A stretch of DNA of 64,000 nucleotides from Euleptes europaea (taxonomy: Eukaryota; Chordata; Lepidosauria; Squamata; Sphaerodactylidae): assembly GCF_029931775.1 (NCBI RefSeq), contig NC_079332.1, forward strand, positions 17,501,186-17,565,185, in the 5' to 3' direction. Shown piece by piece: positions 9,601-19,964 of the stretch (within the stretch, counting starts at the first letter, position 1; each line of letters starts with the position of its first letter). The notes below the pieces were generated by a model. The model was not told the origin of the DNA. It was given only the letters and a program-made list of their open reading frames with translations, and ran no database searches. Both the position numbers and the translations under genes were made by a program.

Positions 9601-12600
9601 GACCAGAAGATGGCCAAGATGCCCTCCCTCTCATCATCTGCCTAAGGTCACAGCATTGCTGACAGATGGCCATCTAACCTCTTCTTACAAAGCTCACCAC
9701 CTCCCGGGGAAGCCTGTTCCACTGAGCAACCGCTCTGTTAGAAAGTTCTTCCTAATGTCTAGACGGAAACTCTTTTGATTTAATTCAACCCGTTGGTTCT
9801 GGTCCGACCTTCTTGGGTTCCTCTCGCCTCCACCCGCAGAGAGGGGAGCAGCGAAGTGGCAAGGCGAGCTCACTCAGCAGGAGTGGACTCCTTCTCGGCC
9901 CTGTCAGGTTCAGACCCACCCCTCCCTATTTCAGCTCTCTCTTCCCTTTCTTCCCTCCAACCCCACCTCTGCGAGAGGATCCTCCAACACTCTGAACTCC
10001 CTTAGAATCATAGAGTTGGAAGGGTCCCAAGAGGCCATCTAGTCCAACCCCCTGCTTAACGCAGGATCAGCCTAGCATCCCTGACAAGTGTTCGTCCAGC
10101 CTCTGCTTAAAGACTGCCAGTGAGGGGGAAGCTCACCACCTCCCATGGTAGCTGATTCCACTGTCGAACAACTCTTACTGTAAAAAATTTTTTTCAATCT
10201 ATCCAGCTGGTACCTTTCCGCCCTCAATTTATACCCATTCTTGCAAGTCCTCTCCTCTGCTGCCCACAGAAACAGCTCCCTGCCCTCCTCTAAGTGACAG
10301 CCCTTCAAAGACTTCAAGGGAACAATTGTGTCCCCCTCAACCTTGATTCTGTCCACATCCTTTTTGAAGTGAGGCCTCCAGAACTGCACACAGGACTCCA
10401 GGTGCAGCTTGACCAATGCTGTGAACAGCGGAAGTATGACATCTTCCGACTTGGATGTTCTGCCTCTGTTGATACACCCCAAGATCGCCTTGCAGCAAGA
10501 TCCTGACTCGTGCTATCAGCCTAGCCTACCTCACAGGTTGATGTGAGGGTAAAATGGAGAGGGGAAGAATGCTGTACTCCACTTTGGGCCCCCATTGGGG
10601 AGAAAAGTGCGGTATAAATAAATAAAGATTGTGGAGCTTGATCATTCTTGTGCAGAAGGCGCTACCATACACAATGCATGCTCTTATGCCCGCTGGAACA
10701 GTGGGAATTACCTGAAGACATGTCATAAAGCATGGTGACGGATGTGATAAACTGGCAGCAGAAGCGAGGGCTGGCGCTGAACACCTGCTTCAGGGTCTGA
10801 ATGGAACCCGGCACCAAGCTGCAGTAGTCGTCCACCAGGGCCTGGGCCAGCCTCACGCAGTAGACCGTCGGGGTTCGCTGGAAGAGATTTGCAAACACTG
10901 GCAATGACCAAGAGGGGTGGGGGGGACAGGAGCCACCCAGTGCCACCCAGCTCAAGCTCCTGCGCCAACGCAGAACAGACTCAGCTTCCACCTCGTCTGG
11001 GTCGCCAGACCCCCATGCAGCCTTTCTCTGTGATTTGAAACCCCTCCCCCCGTGTCAGCAACGAGAAGGGGGGAAAAAAACTTAACCCTAAAAAAACTAG
11101 ATGAGGTACCCTGAGGGTAAGAAACAACATGTACCATGGGGCTGATATAAGTGATCTTATGAATGATAGATAATAAATGTAATACATAAATAACTTATAT
11201 CTAGCCCTGTTCAAGCCTCTATGTATCCAACGTGAATATTAAATATACAAAACAAATAAACACAAAAGTACAACCAGAAAAAAATACCAAAGCTAAGACC
11301 AGAAGAGTTTTGGTTGTAAAATCTTCTTCAGTGGTCTACAAACATAAAATTCTGAATACAATTATGCCATTATACAAGAACCTATTTATATATATGAATA
11401 TTACAATCTTTGTGACTGAGTAAAATGGTGTTTGTAAAATTCAAAATGTACTCATACAAACTCCATCCAGGGTTGCCTATTTTAGATTTAGGCTTCTATG
11501 TATCTACTGAAGTACACTGTTCAAATTCTCTCAGTCAACGGAGCTCAGGAGGATAAGTATTTCCATTGTGCTGTATTGGCTGCATGTCGTAAGCCACCTG
11601 GACAGATTCTTCTGGATGCACATTACAAAACATAACAAAACATAAATACATAAGGTTTGCTCAGAAAGAAATGTCATTACTGAACACAGTAACTAGTTCA
11701 GGGGGATAACGGAATGGATTGCAGAGATTCAGACAAAAGCAGCTGAATTCTCTATGTAAGAAGAGCCCTGCTGGATAGGACCAGTATCCTGATTTGCGCA
11801 GTGGCCAACCAGCTTGCCAGAAAAGGCATCGGGGCCAAAACCTTCCCCTGATGCTATTTCCCAGCACTAGTATTCAGAGATTTATTGCCTCTAGACAGGG
11901 AGGTTCCCTTTATTCACCATGAATTGCCGCTACTGATGGGCTTCAGGAAACTGTCTATCCCTCTTTTAAACCTTTGATGGCCATCTCTAAATCTGCTGGC
12001 AGCGAATTCCACAATTCTCTCATATATCTCAAAAGAGTGTAAAATGTGAGTAGAAAAAACACACAATAACATTACAGCTGTTGCCCTCGAAGATCAAAAA
12101 TCACATGAGACATTATCTTTCACAGAGGCAGACTCAGAGGAGTTGATTAAGAACTACTGGATGAAAGAAGAAGAGTTGGTTTTTATATGCCCGTGTTGGC
12201 GAACCTATGGCACGCGTGCCGACTCTGGCACGCGTTGCCCTCTCTGCTGGCACGCGCCCGGCCGCCTCCACTCAGCCCCCGGGGAAGCAGCCTTCCTTCC
12301 CCTTCCCTTCCCGGGCTGGAGGCGAGGGGCCGAGGCGCGGCTTTGCCTGGCCCCGCGCCACGGGCGGTCCGCAGCGACTACGGATTGGGGGCGGGGACAG
12401 CGGGCGAGCCGGCAGCAGTCGCCCTTAGGGCCCGCCCGCCCGCCCGCTGCAAAAGGCCCCTGAAGGCCGGGCCGCCACCTGCGGCGCCTCCCCCGCTTGG
12501 CCAAGAGGAGCCGCCGCCGCCGCCCCGGTTCTGCCCAGCCGAGCGGCCTGTGAAGCGGAGCCGGGGAGCGGGAGCGGCCCGTGCGGTGGGGGGGGGGGGG

Positions 12601-13455
12601 CGTGCTGCGGTGGCGGCCGGCGGGATTTGCGCCCAAGCAGCCCCCGGAGCCTCTGGCCCAGCCTGGGCTCCGCTGCAGCTGCCAGAGAAACGCAGCGGAG
12701 CACGGCCCTCTCTGAAGCCGCAGCGTGCAGGAACGCTGCGGCCCCTTTAAATCCCCTCTCGCCATCGGCAAGAGGAGGCGGGAGGCGGGAGGGAGGAAGA
12801 CGCTTCCCCCAAGCCGGGAAGGCGAAGCGTCCCTGCACGCCGCGCGGCACAGGGGTTGAAACCTCTCTCGGCCGCCGCAGAGAGAGGGAGGGAGGGAGGG
12901 AGGGAGGGGAGGGGGGGGAAGAAGAGGAAAAAGCCAATCGCTCCCTCCCGGGGCCGGAGCATCCGCGTGGGAGCCGATCAGGTGGAGGACTTTTGTGGAC
13001 TTGGGGGGGGGGGGGAGAGGTGGGAAAGCTGAAGCCCGGTCGCAGGGAGCCGGCTGTGTGTGAAGGCTTTTCTCTCTTTTCTTCCTTTTTCAGTCACTCT
13101 CCTATTCTTTCTCTCCTCTTTCCCCTTCTCTTTCCCCGTCTCTTTCCCCTTCTCTTTCTCCTTCCCCTTCTCTTTCTCTTTCCCCTTCTCTTTCTCTTTC
13201 CCCTTCTCTTTCTCTTTCTTTCCCTTCTCTTTCTTTCCCCTTCTCTTTCTCTTTCTCTTCCCCTTCTCTTTCTCTTTCCCCTTCTCTTTCTCCTTCCCCT
13301 TCCCCTTCTCTTTCTTTCCCCTTCTCTTTCTTTCCCCTTCTCTTTCCCCTTCTCTTTCTCTTTCCCCTTCCCCTTCTCTTTCTCCTTCCCCTTCCCCTTC
13401 CCTTTCTCTTTCCCCTTCCCCTTCCCTTTCTCTTTCCCCTTCTCTTTCTCTTTCC

Positions 13456-13496
<41 letters not shown>

Positions 13497-16400
13497 CTTC
13501 TCTCTCTCTCTCTCTCTCTTTCCCCTTCTCTCTCTCTCTCTCTTTCCCTCTCTCCTCTCTCTCTTTCACCTTCTCTCTCTCTCTTTCCCCTTCTCTCTCT
13601 CTCTTTCCCCTTCTCTCTCTCTCTTTCCCCCTTCTCTCTCTCTCTTTCCCCTTCTCTCTCTCTCTCTTTCCCTCTCTTTCCCTCTCTCTCCCTCCCTCCC
13701 CCCTCTCCCTCCCTCCCCCCCTCCCCCTCCCCCCTCTCTCTCCTTTCCATGCTTCCTTTCTGCCTTCTTTCTGTCCTTCATTCTTTCCTTCCTTCCTTCT
13801 TTCTGTCCTTCATTCCTTCCTTCCTTCTATCTGTCCTCCTTTCTTCCCTTCCTTCTTCCTTTCCGTCCTTCTTTCCTTCCTTCTTTCTGTCCTTCATTCC
13901 TTCCTTCCTTCTTTCCTTACTTCTTTCTGTCCTTCCTTCTTTCCTTCTTTCTGTCCTTCCTTCTTTCCTTCTTTCTTTCCTTCCTTCCTTCTTTCCTTCC
14001 TTGCAGATCGACCGCAGGCTGCAAGCTGCGCCCCCCTGGCACCTTGGTTGCCTGGGCCCACCGCTGGCTGCCTTCCCACCTGGGAGGAGGGGGAAGACCT
14101 GGGGGAGCTGAGACACCCTCCAAGCCTTCTCTGCATACCCTCCCCTAAGGTTGCCAACCTCCAGGTGGTGGCTGGAGATCTCCTGCTATTACAACTGATC
14201 TCCAGCCAATAGAGATCAGTTCCCCTGGAGAAAATGGCCACTTTGGCCATTGGGCTCTATGGCTGTGCAGTCTTCCTCCCCAAACCCCGCCCTCCTCAGG
14301 CTTCACCCCCAAAACCTCCCGCCAGTGGTGAAGAGGACCTGTCAACCCTAGCTTCCCCCCCCCACACACACACACCAGGAGATCTACGCCCGGTATGGCC
14401 CCCGAACGATGTTATAAATATGCAAATGGCCCTTGGCAGAAAAAAGGTTCCCCACCCCTGTTCTAAACTAAAACCTCAGTATTCAGGTTAAATTGCCGCA
14501 TTGGCACTTGGCGATAAATAAGTGGGTTTTGGGTTGCAGTTTGGGCACTCGGTCTCTAAAAGGTTCGCCATCACTGTTATATGCCGACTTTCTCTACCTT
14601 TTAAGGAGAATCAAACCGGCTTACAATCTCCTTCCCTTCCTCTCCCCACAACAGACACCTTGTGAGGTAGGTGGGGTTGAGAGAGTTCACAGAGAACTGT
14701 GACTGGCTCAAGATCACCCAGCAGGCTTCATGTGGAGGAGTGGGAAAACCAACCTGGTTCTCTAGATTAGAGTCCTCCGCTCTTTAAAACTACACCACGC
14801 TGGCTCTCTGCTGCTGCTGGGGGAACTGGCAGAGGGGGCTGAACTCATCTGTGCCTCCAGACTGGAGCAGAAGATACGCAGCAGCCACTCGGAGGCAAGA
14901 AGCCTGGTCATTATTCTGCAGGGGTGTGTTGCACAGTAGGAAAATGCAGAGGAAGGAGTTGCCCTGGGGTGGCTCTGCCCCTTGCACACGCATGTTTCTG
15001 CCCCCGCCCAAGCTTCACCTGCAGCCACGAAGCCGCACATTCCAGGACTGGCACTCTACACACGGCCACCGCCATCGAGACAAGCTTGCCCAGCAAAGCC
15101 ATTCTGCAGTCATCGGCCTTGTTCCCTTGTGGGCCAAAGAGGGAGGAGAAAATGATCTGCCGGACGGAGTCCTTGCTCTGCTCCTGGAAATAGTTGCACA
15201 AGATCTCCAGCAGCTGAAGCTCCTGAATTGAATTCAGTCTCTGCAAACACAAAGAAAAGGGTCCCTTTTTGCCATCAGCCAACCCTCAGAAGGATCCGCT
15301 TCGCCAGTTGCATTCCAGACCTCATAATGGAAGTCAGCTGCCTTAGAGCAGTGCTTCTTAACTAGAGTGATGCAGCCCTCCAATGGCAGTCTACGTTCCA
15401 AATCTTTGGGGCTAAATGGGACTTTTGGCAGCCTCCTGACCACACTTGCAGCAGCTTCGTTCAGCCAGTGCAGGGGGGTTATTTGATATTGAGCAACTCA
15501 TCTGAGGATAAAATCCTGGCTCTGAGATTTCTCCTCCAGATCCTTAAAAATGGCAAACAGGGATCAAACCACACAGGAAGGAGTCAGCTGATGGCCACAA
15601 GGATCACATGGAAGGCATGCCTGAGATGATCTGGAAGTCCTAGGTCAGTTGTACCCATACATATTATTAGCTATATTCATTTATACCCTTTCTTCTCAGT
15701 GGGGACCCAAAAGCAGTTTACACGGTTCTCCTCTCCTTCATTTTATCCTCACAACAGCCCTAGGAGGCAGGCTAGGCTGATTACCTATGACTGGCCCAAG
15801 ACCACCCAAGCGAGCTTCCGTGGCAGACTGTAACCACTACACGACACTTCCAGTCTGACAGAAGGTTGAACCAGAACAAACGGGTTGAAATTAAATCAAA
15901 AGCGTTTCCGTCTAGATATTAGAAAGAACTTCCTGACAGAGTGGTTAGTGGAACAGGATTTCTCAGGAGGTGGTGGAGGTTAATGCCACTTTGGGGTCAG
16001 GAAGGAATTTTCCAGGCCAGATTGGCCAAGGGATCCTGGAAGGTTTTTTTGCCATCTTCTGAGCATAGAGTAGGGGGTCACTGGGGGTGGGGGGGAGGTA
16101 GTTGTAAATTTCCTGCATTGTCTAGGGCAGTGGTTCCCAAAGTGGGCAGTACCACCCCTGGGGGGCGGTGGGATTACCTAGGGGGGAACTAAAAGGCAAG
16201 GGGGCAGCTGGGGGGCGCTAGAGGTGGGCCCCTTCAGCTGTGTTGTTCACAAATTTACAATAGATCAAGCTATGCCACCATGCTGGCAAATCTGGTGGAA
16301 ACTATCAGAATTTTTTTCCCAGACTTTGAAGAGCTGGTACCACTGGGTCAAGTTCATCAGTTTTGTTGAATAAATTTCAACTAAAAAGTTTTAATTTCAT

Positions 16401-18305
16401 TTTGAAAAGAGGTGCAATTAATGGTTGCCCTTTTGAAATTTTATTGTTCTTATTTTCTTTAGTGTGTCATGCAAACCCCTGTTTTTAATAATGCTTTTTA
16501 TAGGATAAGGGGGCGCTGGGGCTGAGTTTGTGGAACCAAGGGGGCGGTGGCCCGAAAAGTTTGGGAACCGCTGGTGTTGGGGGATGGACTAGATGACCCT
16601 TGAGGTAGGACCCTTGAGGTCCCTTCCAGCTCTGTGTTTCTAAGGGGAGCTTTATTATTTTTTACTCATTCCCATTATTTATAGTCCGCCTTTCTCACTT
16701 GGGGCATTTATTCATGGAAGGTTTTGCATTGGATTTGCTACTCTTTAGATCACTGGTTCCCAACCAGGGGTCCGTGGACCCCCAGGGGTCCGCGAGAACT
16801 AAATTAAGGTCCGCGAAACAAAGTTATAAACCCATAATAAATTAATATTTTCAATTAAAAGTTCTCTATTATAAATATATATATTCAAATATTATTCTAA
16901 GCTTAATGTTTAACTAACAGTTATGATTAAAGTTTATTTTCAAATTCTCAGAATTTTTATTTTGAACTTTGGGGTTCCTGCACTGAACAAAAAAGTCCTA
17001 GTGGTCCCTGGTCAAAAAAAGGTTGGGAACCACTGCTTTAGATGCACTTTCTCCCCATCCATATTCTCAAAACTCAACAATAAGCCGCCATGCAGAGTTT
17101 TGAGAATTCAGATGGGGAAAATGTACATCTATAGAGTGACAAATCCAATGCAAAAACCTTCCATGAATAAATGGCTTTAGACTCAAGGCAGATTACAGAA
17201 CGAACAGACGGAGGACATAACAAACTATATTCAACAGAACCATCTTAACCAACTTTCTGAGGATAATATAACTCTTGAATCAAGATATTGCAGTAGAAGA
17301 GGTACAACGGGCAATTAGGAAGTTAAAGAGCGGGAAGACTCCTGGACCTGACGGGCTTACAGCGATGTATTACAAATCATTCGTAGAAGAAATCGCGCCA
17401 ATACTAGCAAAGGTAATGAGTGGCCTATGTAAGAAAGACAAGGTCCCAGATACGTGGAAAGACGCTCATGTAACACTCATTCCAAAAGAAGGATCAGACC
17501 CAATGTTACCTGCTTCATATCCAGGGGTTCCCAACCTTTTTTTGACCAGGGACCACTAGGACTTTTTTGTTCGGGGCAGGGGACCCCAAGGCTCAAAATA
17601 AAAATTCAGAGGAATTGAAAATAAACTTTAATCATAACTGTTAGTTAAGCATTAAACTCAGAATAATAGTTGAATATATATTTTTATAACAGAGAACTTT
17701 TGATTGAAAATATTAATTTATGATGGGTTGATAACTTTGTTTCGCGGACCTTAATTAAGTTCTCGCGGACCCCCGGTTGGGAACCAGTGACACAGTCCAA
17801 TATCTCTTCTTAATGCAGATTATAACATACTCCCTACAGTAATAGCACAGAGACTGCTAAGCAGCACTGACACTTTGACCAATTCGGATCAGACAGGGTT
17901 TATACCTAAACGACACACGGCAGAGGTAGGACCCTCGAGGTCCCTTCCAGCCCTGGGCTTCTAAGGGGAGCGTTATTGTTTTTTGACTTGTTCCCTTTAT
18001 TTACATTATTATTAATTCTCACTTGGACTGAAGGCAGATTTCACAGAGCGGGACCCGGGTTGCAGGACCAACCGGAAACCGGGCCACAGGGCCCTGGCCC
18101 TTGGGAGGCCTACCTTGGCGGGGGAGCCGCGCTCCTTGGGCACCTGGAAGACGAACTCCTCCAGCAGCTCGACGGGGCCCTTGTCCACGAGGGGCAGCGG
18201 CGCGCTCTGCAGCTGGCTGCTGAAGAAGACGTCCAGGTGGTAGAGCACCTCCTTGGCGGCGCTGAGGGCGTCGCGCCGCAGCAGCGAGAGGCGGATGTCG
18301 CTCAT
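6627..18305 (-). CDS. INTS15: Integrator complex subunit 15 (C7orf26), six coding exons
   Basis: Encodes INTS15, a nuclear Integrator subunit linked to the INTS10-INTS13-INTS14 module and acting in snRNA 3'-end processing and transcription attenuation (family knowledge). Coding exons in transcript order: 18305-18114, 15240-15019, 10877-10712, 9349-8822, 7213-7174 and 6834-6627. Lengths are 192, 222, 166, 528, 40 and 208, giving 451 codons plus stop. Every junction is GT/AG with matching phase. The start MSDIRLSLLRRDALSAAKEV and the end FIPGMAFPYRPIR match the vertebrate protein closely as I recall it, as do internal stretches such as DPRLILITFLNTPIAA and the proline-rich tail PPGFYPPIHTPPLGY. 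Length is close to the human protein (about 450 aa). No membrane segment or zinc motif is seen; it appears helical-repeat-like. The start is fixed by homology and sits inside a CpG island. Nothing is broken. Confidence 0.96.
7085..7150. repeat. INTS15: TTGCAAAGCAC-type short tandem repeat in INTS15 intron 5
   Basis: Irregular repeats of TTGCAAAGCAC lie about 25 bp downstream of the 40-bp exon 5 donor. Similar GCAAAGGTGTTGC repeats occur inside the hAT element at 43030-43180. Confidence 0.5.
7493..7743 (-). repeat. tRNA-derived SINE (antisense), INTS15 intron 4
   Basis: Near-complete copy. It runs from the (GAAGAA) tail on the left through GAGTTGGTTTTTATATGCCG and the antisense B box to the tRNA-like head CACTACACCACGCTGGCTC. 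Confidence 0.85.
8083..8144. repeat. 12-bp minisatellite, about 5 copies
   Basis: Tandem GCACATCTAGTT units, five copies with the last two slightly diverged, in INTS15 intron 4. Confidence 0.9.
8243..8557 (-). repeat. tRNA-derived SINE (antisense), INTS15 intron 4
   Basis: Same family as 7493-7743, with the internal GTGGAGGAGTGGGGAAT block duplicated. It ends at the tRNA head near 8557. Confidence 0.85.
9386..9475. repeat. Tandem duplication of about 43 bp
   Basis: Two near-identical copies of CAAGAGGCTCACAACCCCC..CAGAGCCACTGCTCA in INTS15 intron 3, just upstream of the exon 4 acceptor. Confidence 0.8.
9505..9812 (-). repeat. CR1 LINE 3' end (antisense)
   Basis: Begins with the CR1 3' terminal motif GTTGGAAGGGACCACCAGGG..CAAGTCCAACCCCCTGC and runs back into the ORF2 C-terminal coding remnant. 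It lies in INTS15 intron 3. Other antisense CR1 ends occur at 10003, 22798, 29223 and 38462. Confidence 0.85.
10003..10505 (-). repeat. CR1 LINE 3' part with ORF2 C-terminal remnant (antisense)
   Basis: The minus frame reads the CR1 ORF2 tail: VILPLFTALVKLHLESCVQF, then [13 protein letters not shown]. It is followed by the 3' UTR and terminal motif GTTGGAAGGGTCCCAAGAGG. The copy is decayed, in INTS15 intron 3. Confidence 0.88.
10508..10628 (+). repeat. SINE/LINE 3' tail fragment
   Basis: Contains TACCTCACAGGTTGATGTGAG and CCCATTGGGGAGAAAAGTGC, then GGTATAAATAAATAAAG, the tail body of an older SINE family. Confidence 0.6.
11755..12023 (+). repeat. Interspersed repeat (AAGAGCCCTGCTGGAT family)
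   Basis: Begins with AAGAAGAGCCCTGCTGGATA and ends with GGCAGCGAATTCCACAATTC, an old repeat family widespread in sauropsids. Class not assigned. Flanking intron sequence 11040-11750 is AT-rich and unassigned. Confidence 0.55.
13062..14005. repeat. Polypyrimidine microsatellite, about 940 bp
   Basis: Almost pure C/T on the plus strand: blocks of (CTTTCCCCTTCT)n, then (TC)n, then (CTTTCTGTCCTTCATTCCTTC)-like units. It starts where the smaller hAT at 4912 has only a 60-bp CT tract, so it appears to be an expansion of element sequence. Frames in this stretch are low-complexity and not genes. Confidence 0.95.
14146..14350. mobile_element. TAGGGTTGCCA-family MITE
   Basis: Starts TAAGGTTGCCAACCTCCAGG and ends GTCAACCCTA with the standard interior (ACTGATCTCCAGCC..AGATCAGTTCCCCTGGAG). 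It lies inside the nested hAT. Confidence 0.8.
14820..15018. other. INTS15 intron 2 sequence flanking exon 2
   Basis: Ordinary intronic sequence. The exon 2 donor GTGAAGCTTGG lies at its right edge on the minus strand. Confidence 0.4.
15660..15850 (-). repeat. Old SINE/LINE tail fragment
   Basis: Contains CTTCTCAGTGGGGACCCAAA, ATTTTATCCTCACAACAGCC and ACTGGCCCAAGACCACCCAA, the antisense form of the tail seen at 10508. Confidence 0.6.
15855..16650 (+). repeat. CR1 LINE 3' end, interrupted by a hAT MITE
   Basis: The sense CR1 tail reads ATCAAAAGCGTTTCCGTCTAG..TGGAACAGGATTTCTCAGGA. It is interrupted at 16128 and resumes at about 16574 with GGGGGATGGACTAGATGACC, ending in the CR1 terminus TCCCTTCCAGCTCTG. 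Confidence 0.8.
16128..16573. mobile_element. hAT MITE, TIR CAGTGGTTCCCAAA
   Basis: The 446-bp element has ends CAGTGGTTCCCAAAG / TTTGGGAACCGCTG and a 6/8-matching target duplication (GTCTAGGG / GTGTTGGG) within a CR1 copy. Its interior differs from the 284-bp MITE family. Confidence 0.75.
16705..17173. mobile_element. Palindromic foldback MITE carrying another MITE
   Basis: The left arm CATTTATTCATGGAAGG..TTTGCTACTCTTTAGAT..CTCAAAACTC and right arm GAGTTTTGAGAATTC..CCTTCCATGAATAAATG are inverted copies about 80 bp long around a 20-nt loop. The left arm is split by the hAT MITE at 16751-17035. Confidence 0.85.
16751..17035. mobile_element. hAT MITE, TIR CAGTGGTTCCCAACC family
   Basis: 285 bp with ends CACTGGTTCCCAACC / GGTTGGGAACCACTG and a perfect 8-bp target duplication CTTTAGAT (16743-16750, 17036-17043). 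Confidence 0.93.
17190..17925 (+). mobile_element. L1-type LINE fragment (ORF2 reverse transcriptase), split by a MITE
   Basis: Plus frames encode L1 ORF2 around the start of the RT domain: IRKLKSGKTPGPDGLTAMYY and DTWKDAHVTLIPKEGSD. After the MITE, the remnant continues with an FIPKRHTAE-like stretch near 17900. It is truncated at both ends and lies in INTS15 intron 1. Confidence 0.88.
17522..17789. mobile_element. hAT MITE, TIR CAGTGGTTCCCAACC family (inverted)
   Basis: Reverse orientation relative to the 3590 copy, with ends CAGGGGTTCCCAACC / GGTTGGGAACCAGTG. It splits the L1 ORF2 frame. No clear 8-bp target duplication was seen. Confidence 0.88.
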
Positions 18306-18610
18306 GGTCCACACGTGCGCCCGACACGCGTGTCAGGCGGCCGCTCCAGCCGCCATTGCTGCGGGAGGCGTGCCGGGCGACGGCGGCCGCCGAGGGCCAA
18401 ACAGGCCCCGCGTCGGCTCGCAGCGCCACCTGCCGGGGGCCGGGGCTGCGCCTCGCGGGGGGCGTGTCCGGGGCGGGGCTTCACGCGGCGGCCCGGACCA
18501 ATGGGCGCCTCGGGTGCCCACTCGGGGTTCGGACATTCCTGGGGATTTGGGAGGGCGGGGCTTGAGGGGCGGGGCTTGGGGAGGGGCGGGGGCGGAGTAC
18601 CGTACAGTCC
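17975..18610 (-). promoter_or_regulatory. INTS15: INTS15 CpG-island promoter
   Basis: A GC- and CpG-rich block spans INTS15 exon 1 and about 300 bp upstream, with several GGGGCGGGG-type Sp1 sites (18545-18590). The first ATG sits at 18305-18303. Plus-strand frames across it are compositional. Confidence 0.75.
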
Positions 18611-18818
18611 ACCTTCCAAAGCAGCTTTTCTCTCCAGGAAAAGTGGAACAAGGGTTTCAAAAACTGACTGATTAGGAATAGGTTTCTATTCAATACTAGA
18701 AACCAATAAAAATATTTTTTTTTAAAAAAATTGACTGATTAATTAATTAGGTTGCCCACTCCAGCATGGGAAATGCCTGGAAATTTGGGGGTGGAGCCAA
18801 GGGAGAGTTGATTGAGAG

Positions 18819-19107
18819 CACTGGTTCCCAACCAGGGGTCCGTGGACCCCCAGCGGTCCGCGAGAACTAAATTAAGGTCCGCAAAACAAAGTTCTAAGCC
18901 CATAATAAATTAATATTTTCAATTAAAAGTTCTCTATTATAAATATATATATATATTCAAATATTATTCTAAGTTTAATGTTTAACTAACAGTTATGATT
19001 AAAGTTTATTTTCAAATCCTCGGAATTTTTGTTTTGAGCCTTGGGGTCCCTGCCCCGAACAAAAAAGTCCTAGTGGTCCCTGGTCAAAAAAAGGTTGGGA
19101 ACCACTG
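18819..19107. mobile_element. hAT MITE, TIR CAGTGGTTCCCAACC family
   Basis: 289 bp with ends CACTGGTTCCCAACC / GGTTGGGAACCACTG. The target duplication is ATTGAGAG / ATTTAGAG (7 of 8). Confidence 0.92.
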
Positions 19108-19548
19108 ATTTAGAGGGTGATTTCACTTAGAATCTATGACTTAACGTAGAGTCTGCCCTCTGGAGCCGCTATTTGCTCCAGGGGAACTGTTCTCCGTTCC
19201 CTGGAGAACACCGGGCCCCACCTGGAGATTGGCAACCCTATAATTAATTAATTAATGGGCTTTACAATGTAATCTGGAGACCGGTTGTCATTCCGGGGGA
19301 TCTCCAGCCCCTACCTGGAGGTTAACCTATGTCCAGTAGTACCTTCTGTCTAGGAGTATAGCTTGTAGATAATTGATAACAAATCTCTTTAAATGAAATT
19401 ACCCATATTCAGGTTGCTAGTTCACCAGGGACAGTTCCAACTGAGATACAACTTCAACTTCTGTTGTTTTACATTTATAATCGAAACAGAAAACTTACAG
19501 ATGGCCCGTGATAGTCCCAAGCATATATACAGTAAGCTATATATACAG

Positions 19549-19694
19549 CCGATAGAGATCAGTTCCCCCGGAGAAAATGGCCACCTTGGCAATTGGACTC
19601 TATGCCTTTGAATCCCCTCCCCTCTCCGAACCCCGCCCTCCTCAGGCTCCGCCCCCAAAATCTCCAGGTATTTCCCAACCCGGAGCCGGCAGCC
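19549..19694. mobile_element. TAGGGTTGCCA-family MITE, right part
   Basis: The interior and right end (GATAGAGATCAGTTCCCCC..CCCAACCCGGAGCCGGCAGC) are present. The left TIR is missing. Confidence 0.75.
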
Positions 19695-19958
19695 CTACTT
19701 ATAAAAGACCTGTGTGTCCCAATTAGTTCCCGAAGGCTCTTCTTCCCTGCCCCCTTTTCTATTTTCAAGGCCTCGTTTTCACTTCTCCATCCCAGTGGAT
19801 GTCGGCCTCCGACTTCAGGAACGCTGCCTCTGCCTGACGTGTACCTTCTTGCCCACGGATGCAGGTGAGGGGCTGGACGCCTAAGATTCAAGGGACGGAA
19901 GAGAATCTGCTTGCAAAAGAAAAAGCACCCCACGACTGTGTGAGAACTGAGGCCGGCG

Positions 19959-19964
19959 TTTATT
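19959..19964 (-). terminator. DNASE1: DNASE1 polyadenylation signal
   Basis: AATAAA on the minus strand, about 220 bp past the DNASE1 stop. The interval 19965-20182 is repeat-free and fits a 3' UTR. Confidence 0.65.

Larger units (their letters stand above)
12191..14576. mobile_element. hAT element with a second hAT and a microsatellite nested inside
   Basis: The outer element has ends CCGTGTTGGCGAACC / GGTTCGCCATCACTG and an exact target duplication TTATATGC (12183-12190, 14577-14584). Inside, the right end of a CAGGG..GGGGAACC-type hAT (GGTTCCCCACCCCTG, ending about 14460) is followed by outer-element sequence TTCTAAACTAAAACCTCAG. Interior landmarks shared with 4528-5167 include GGCTTTTCTCTCTTTTCTTC and CTATGGC-flanking blocks. 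The outer termini resemble an Opossum-Charlie-like hAT; that name is from memory. Confidence 0.82.
12163..14810 (-). repeat. Antisense SINE split by a 2.4-kb hAT composite
   Basis: The SINE left end (12163-12190, GAAGAAGAGTTGG..TTATATGC) resumes at 14577 with TTATATGCCGACTTTCTCTA and runs to the tRNA head near 14805. The insert is flanked by the 8-bp duplication TTATATGC. Confidence 0.9.

Noticed and set aside
8453-9645. Plus-strand 265- and 184-aa frames
   Set aside because: They are antisense to INTS15 exon 4 and nearby SINE/CR1 sequence.
12627-14148. Very long open frames (494 and 362 aa plus; 218 and 155 aa minus) in the polypyrimidine tract
   Set aside because: Simple-sequence Ser/Phe/Pro and Arg/Glu/Lys products of a C/T microsatellite; no splice or homology support.
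17976-18675. A 231-aa plus-strand gene over the INTS15 start
   Set aside because: It is the GC-rich shadow of INTS15 exon 1 and its promoter.
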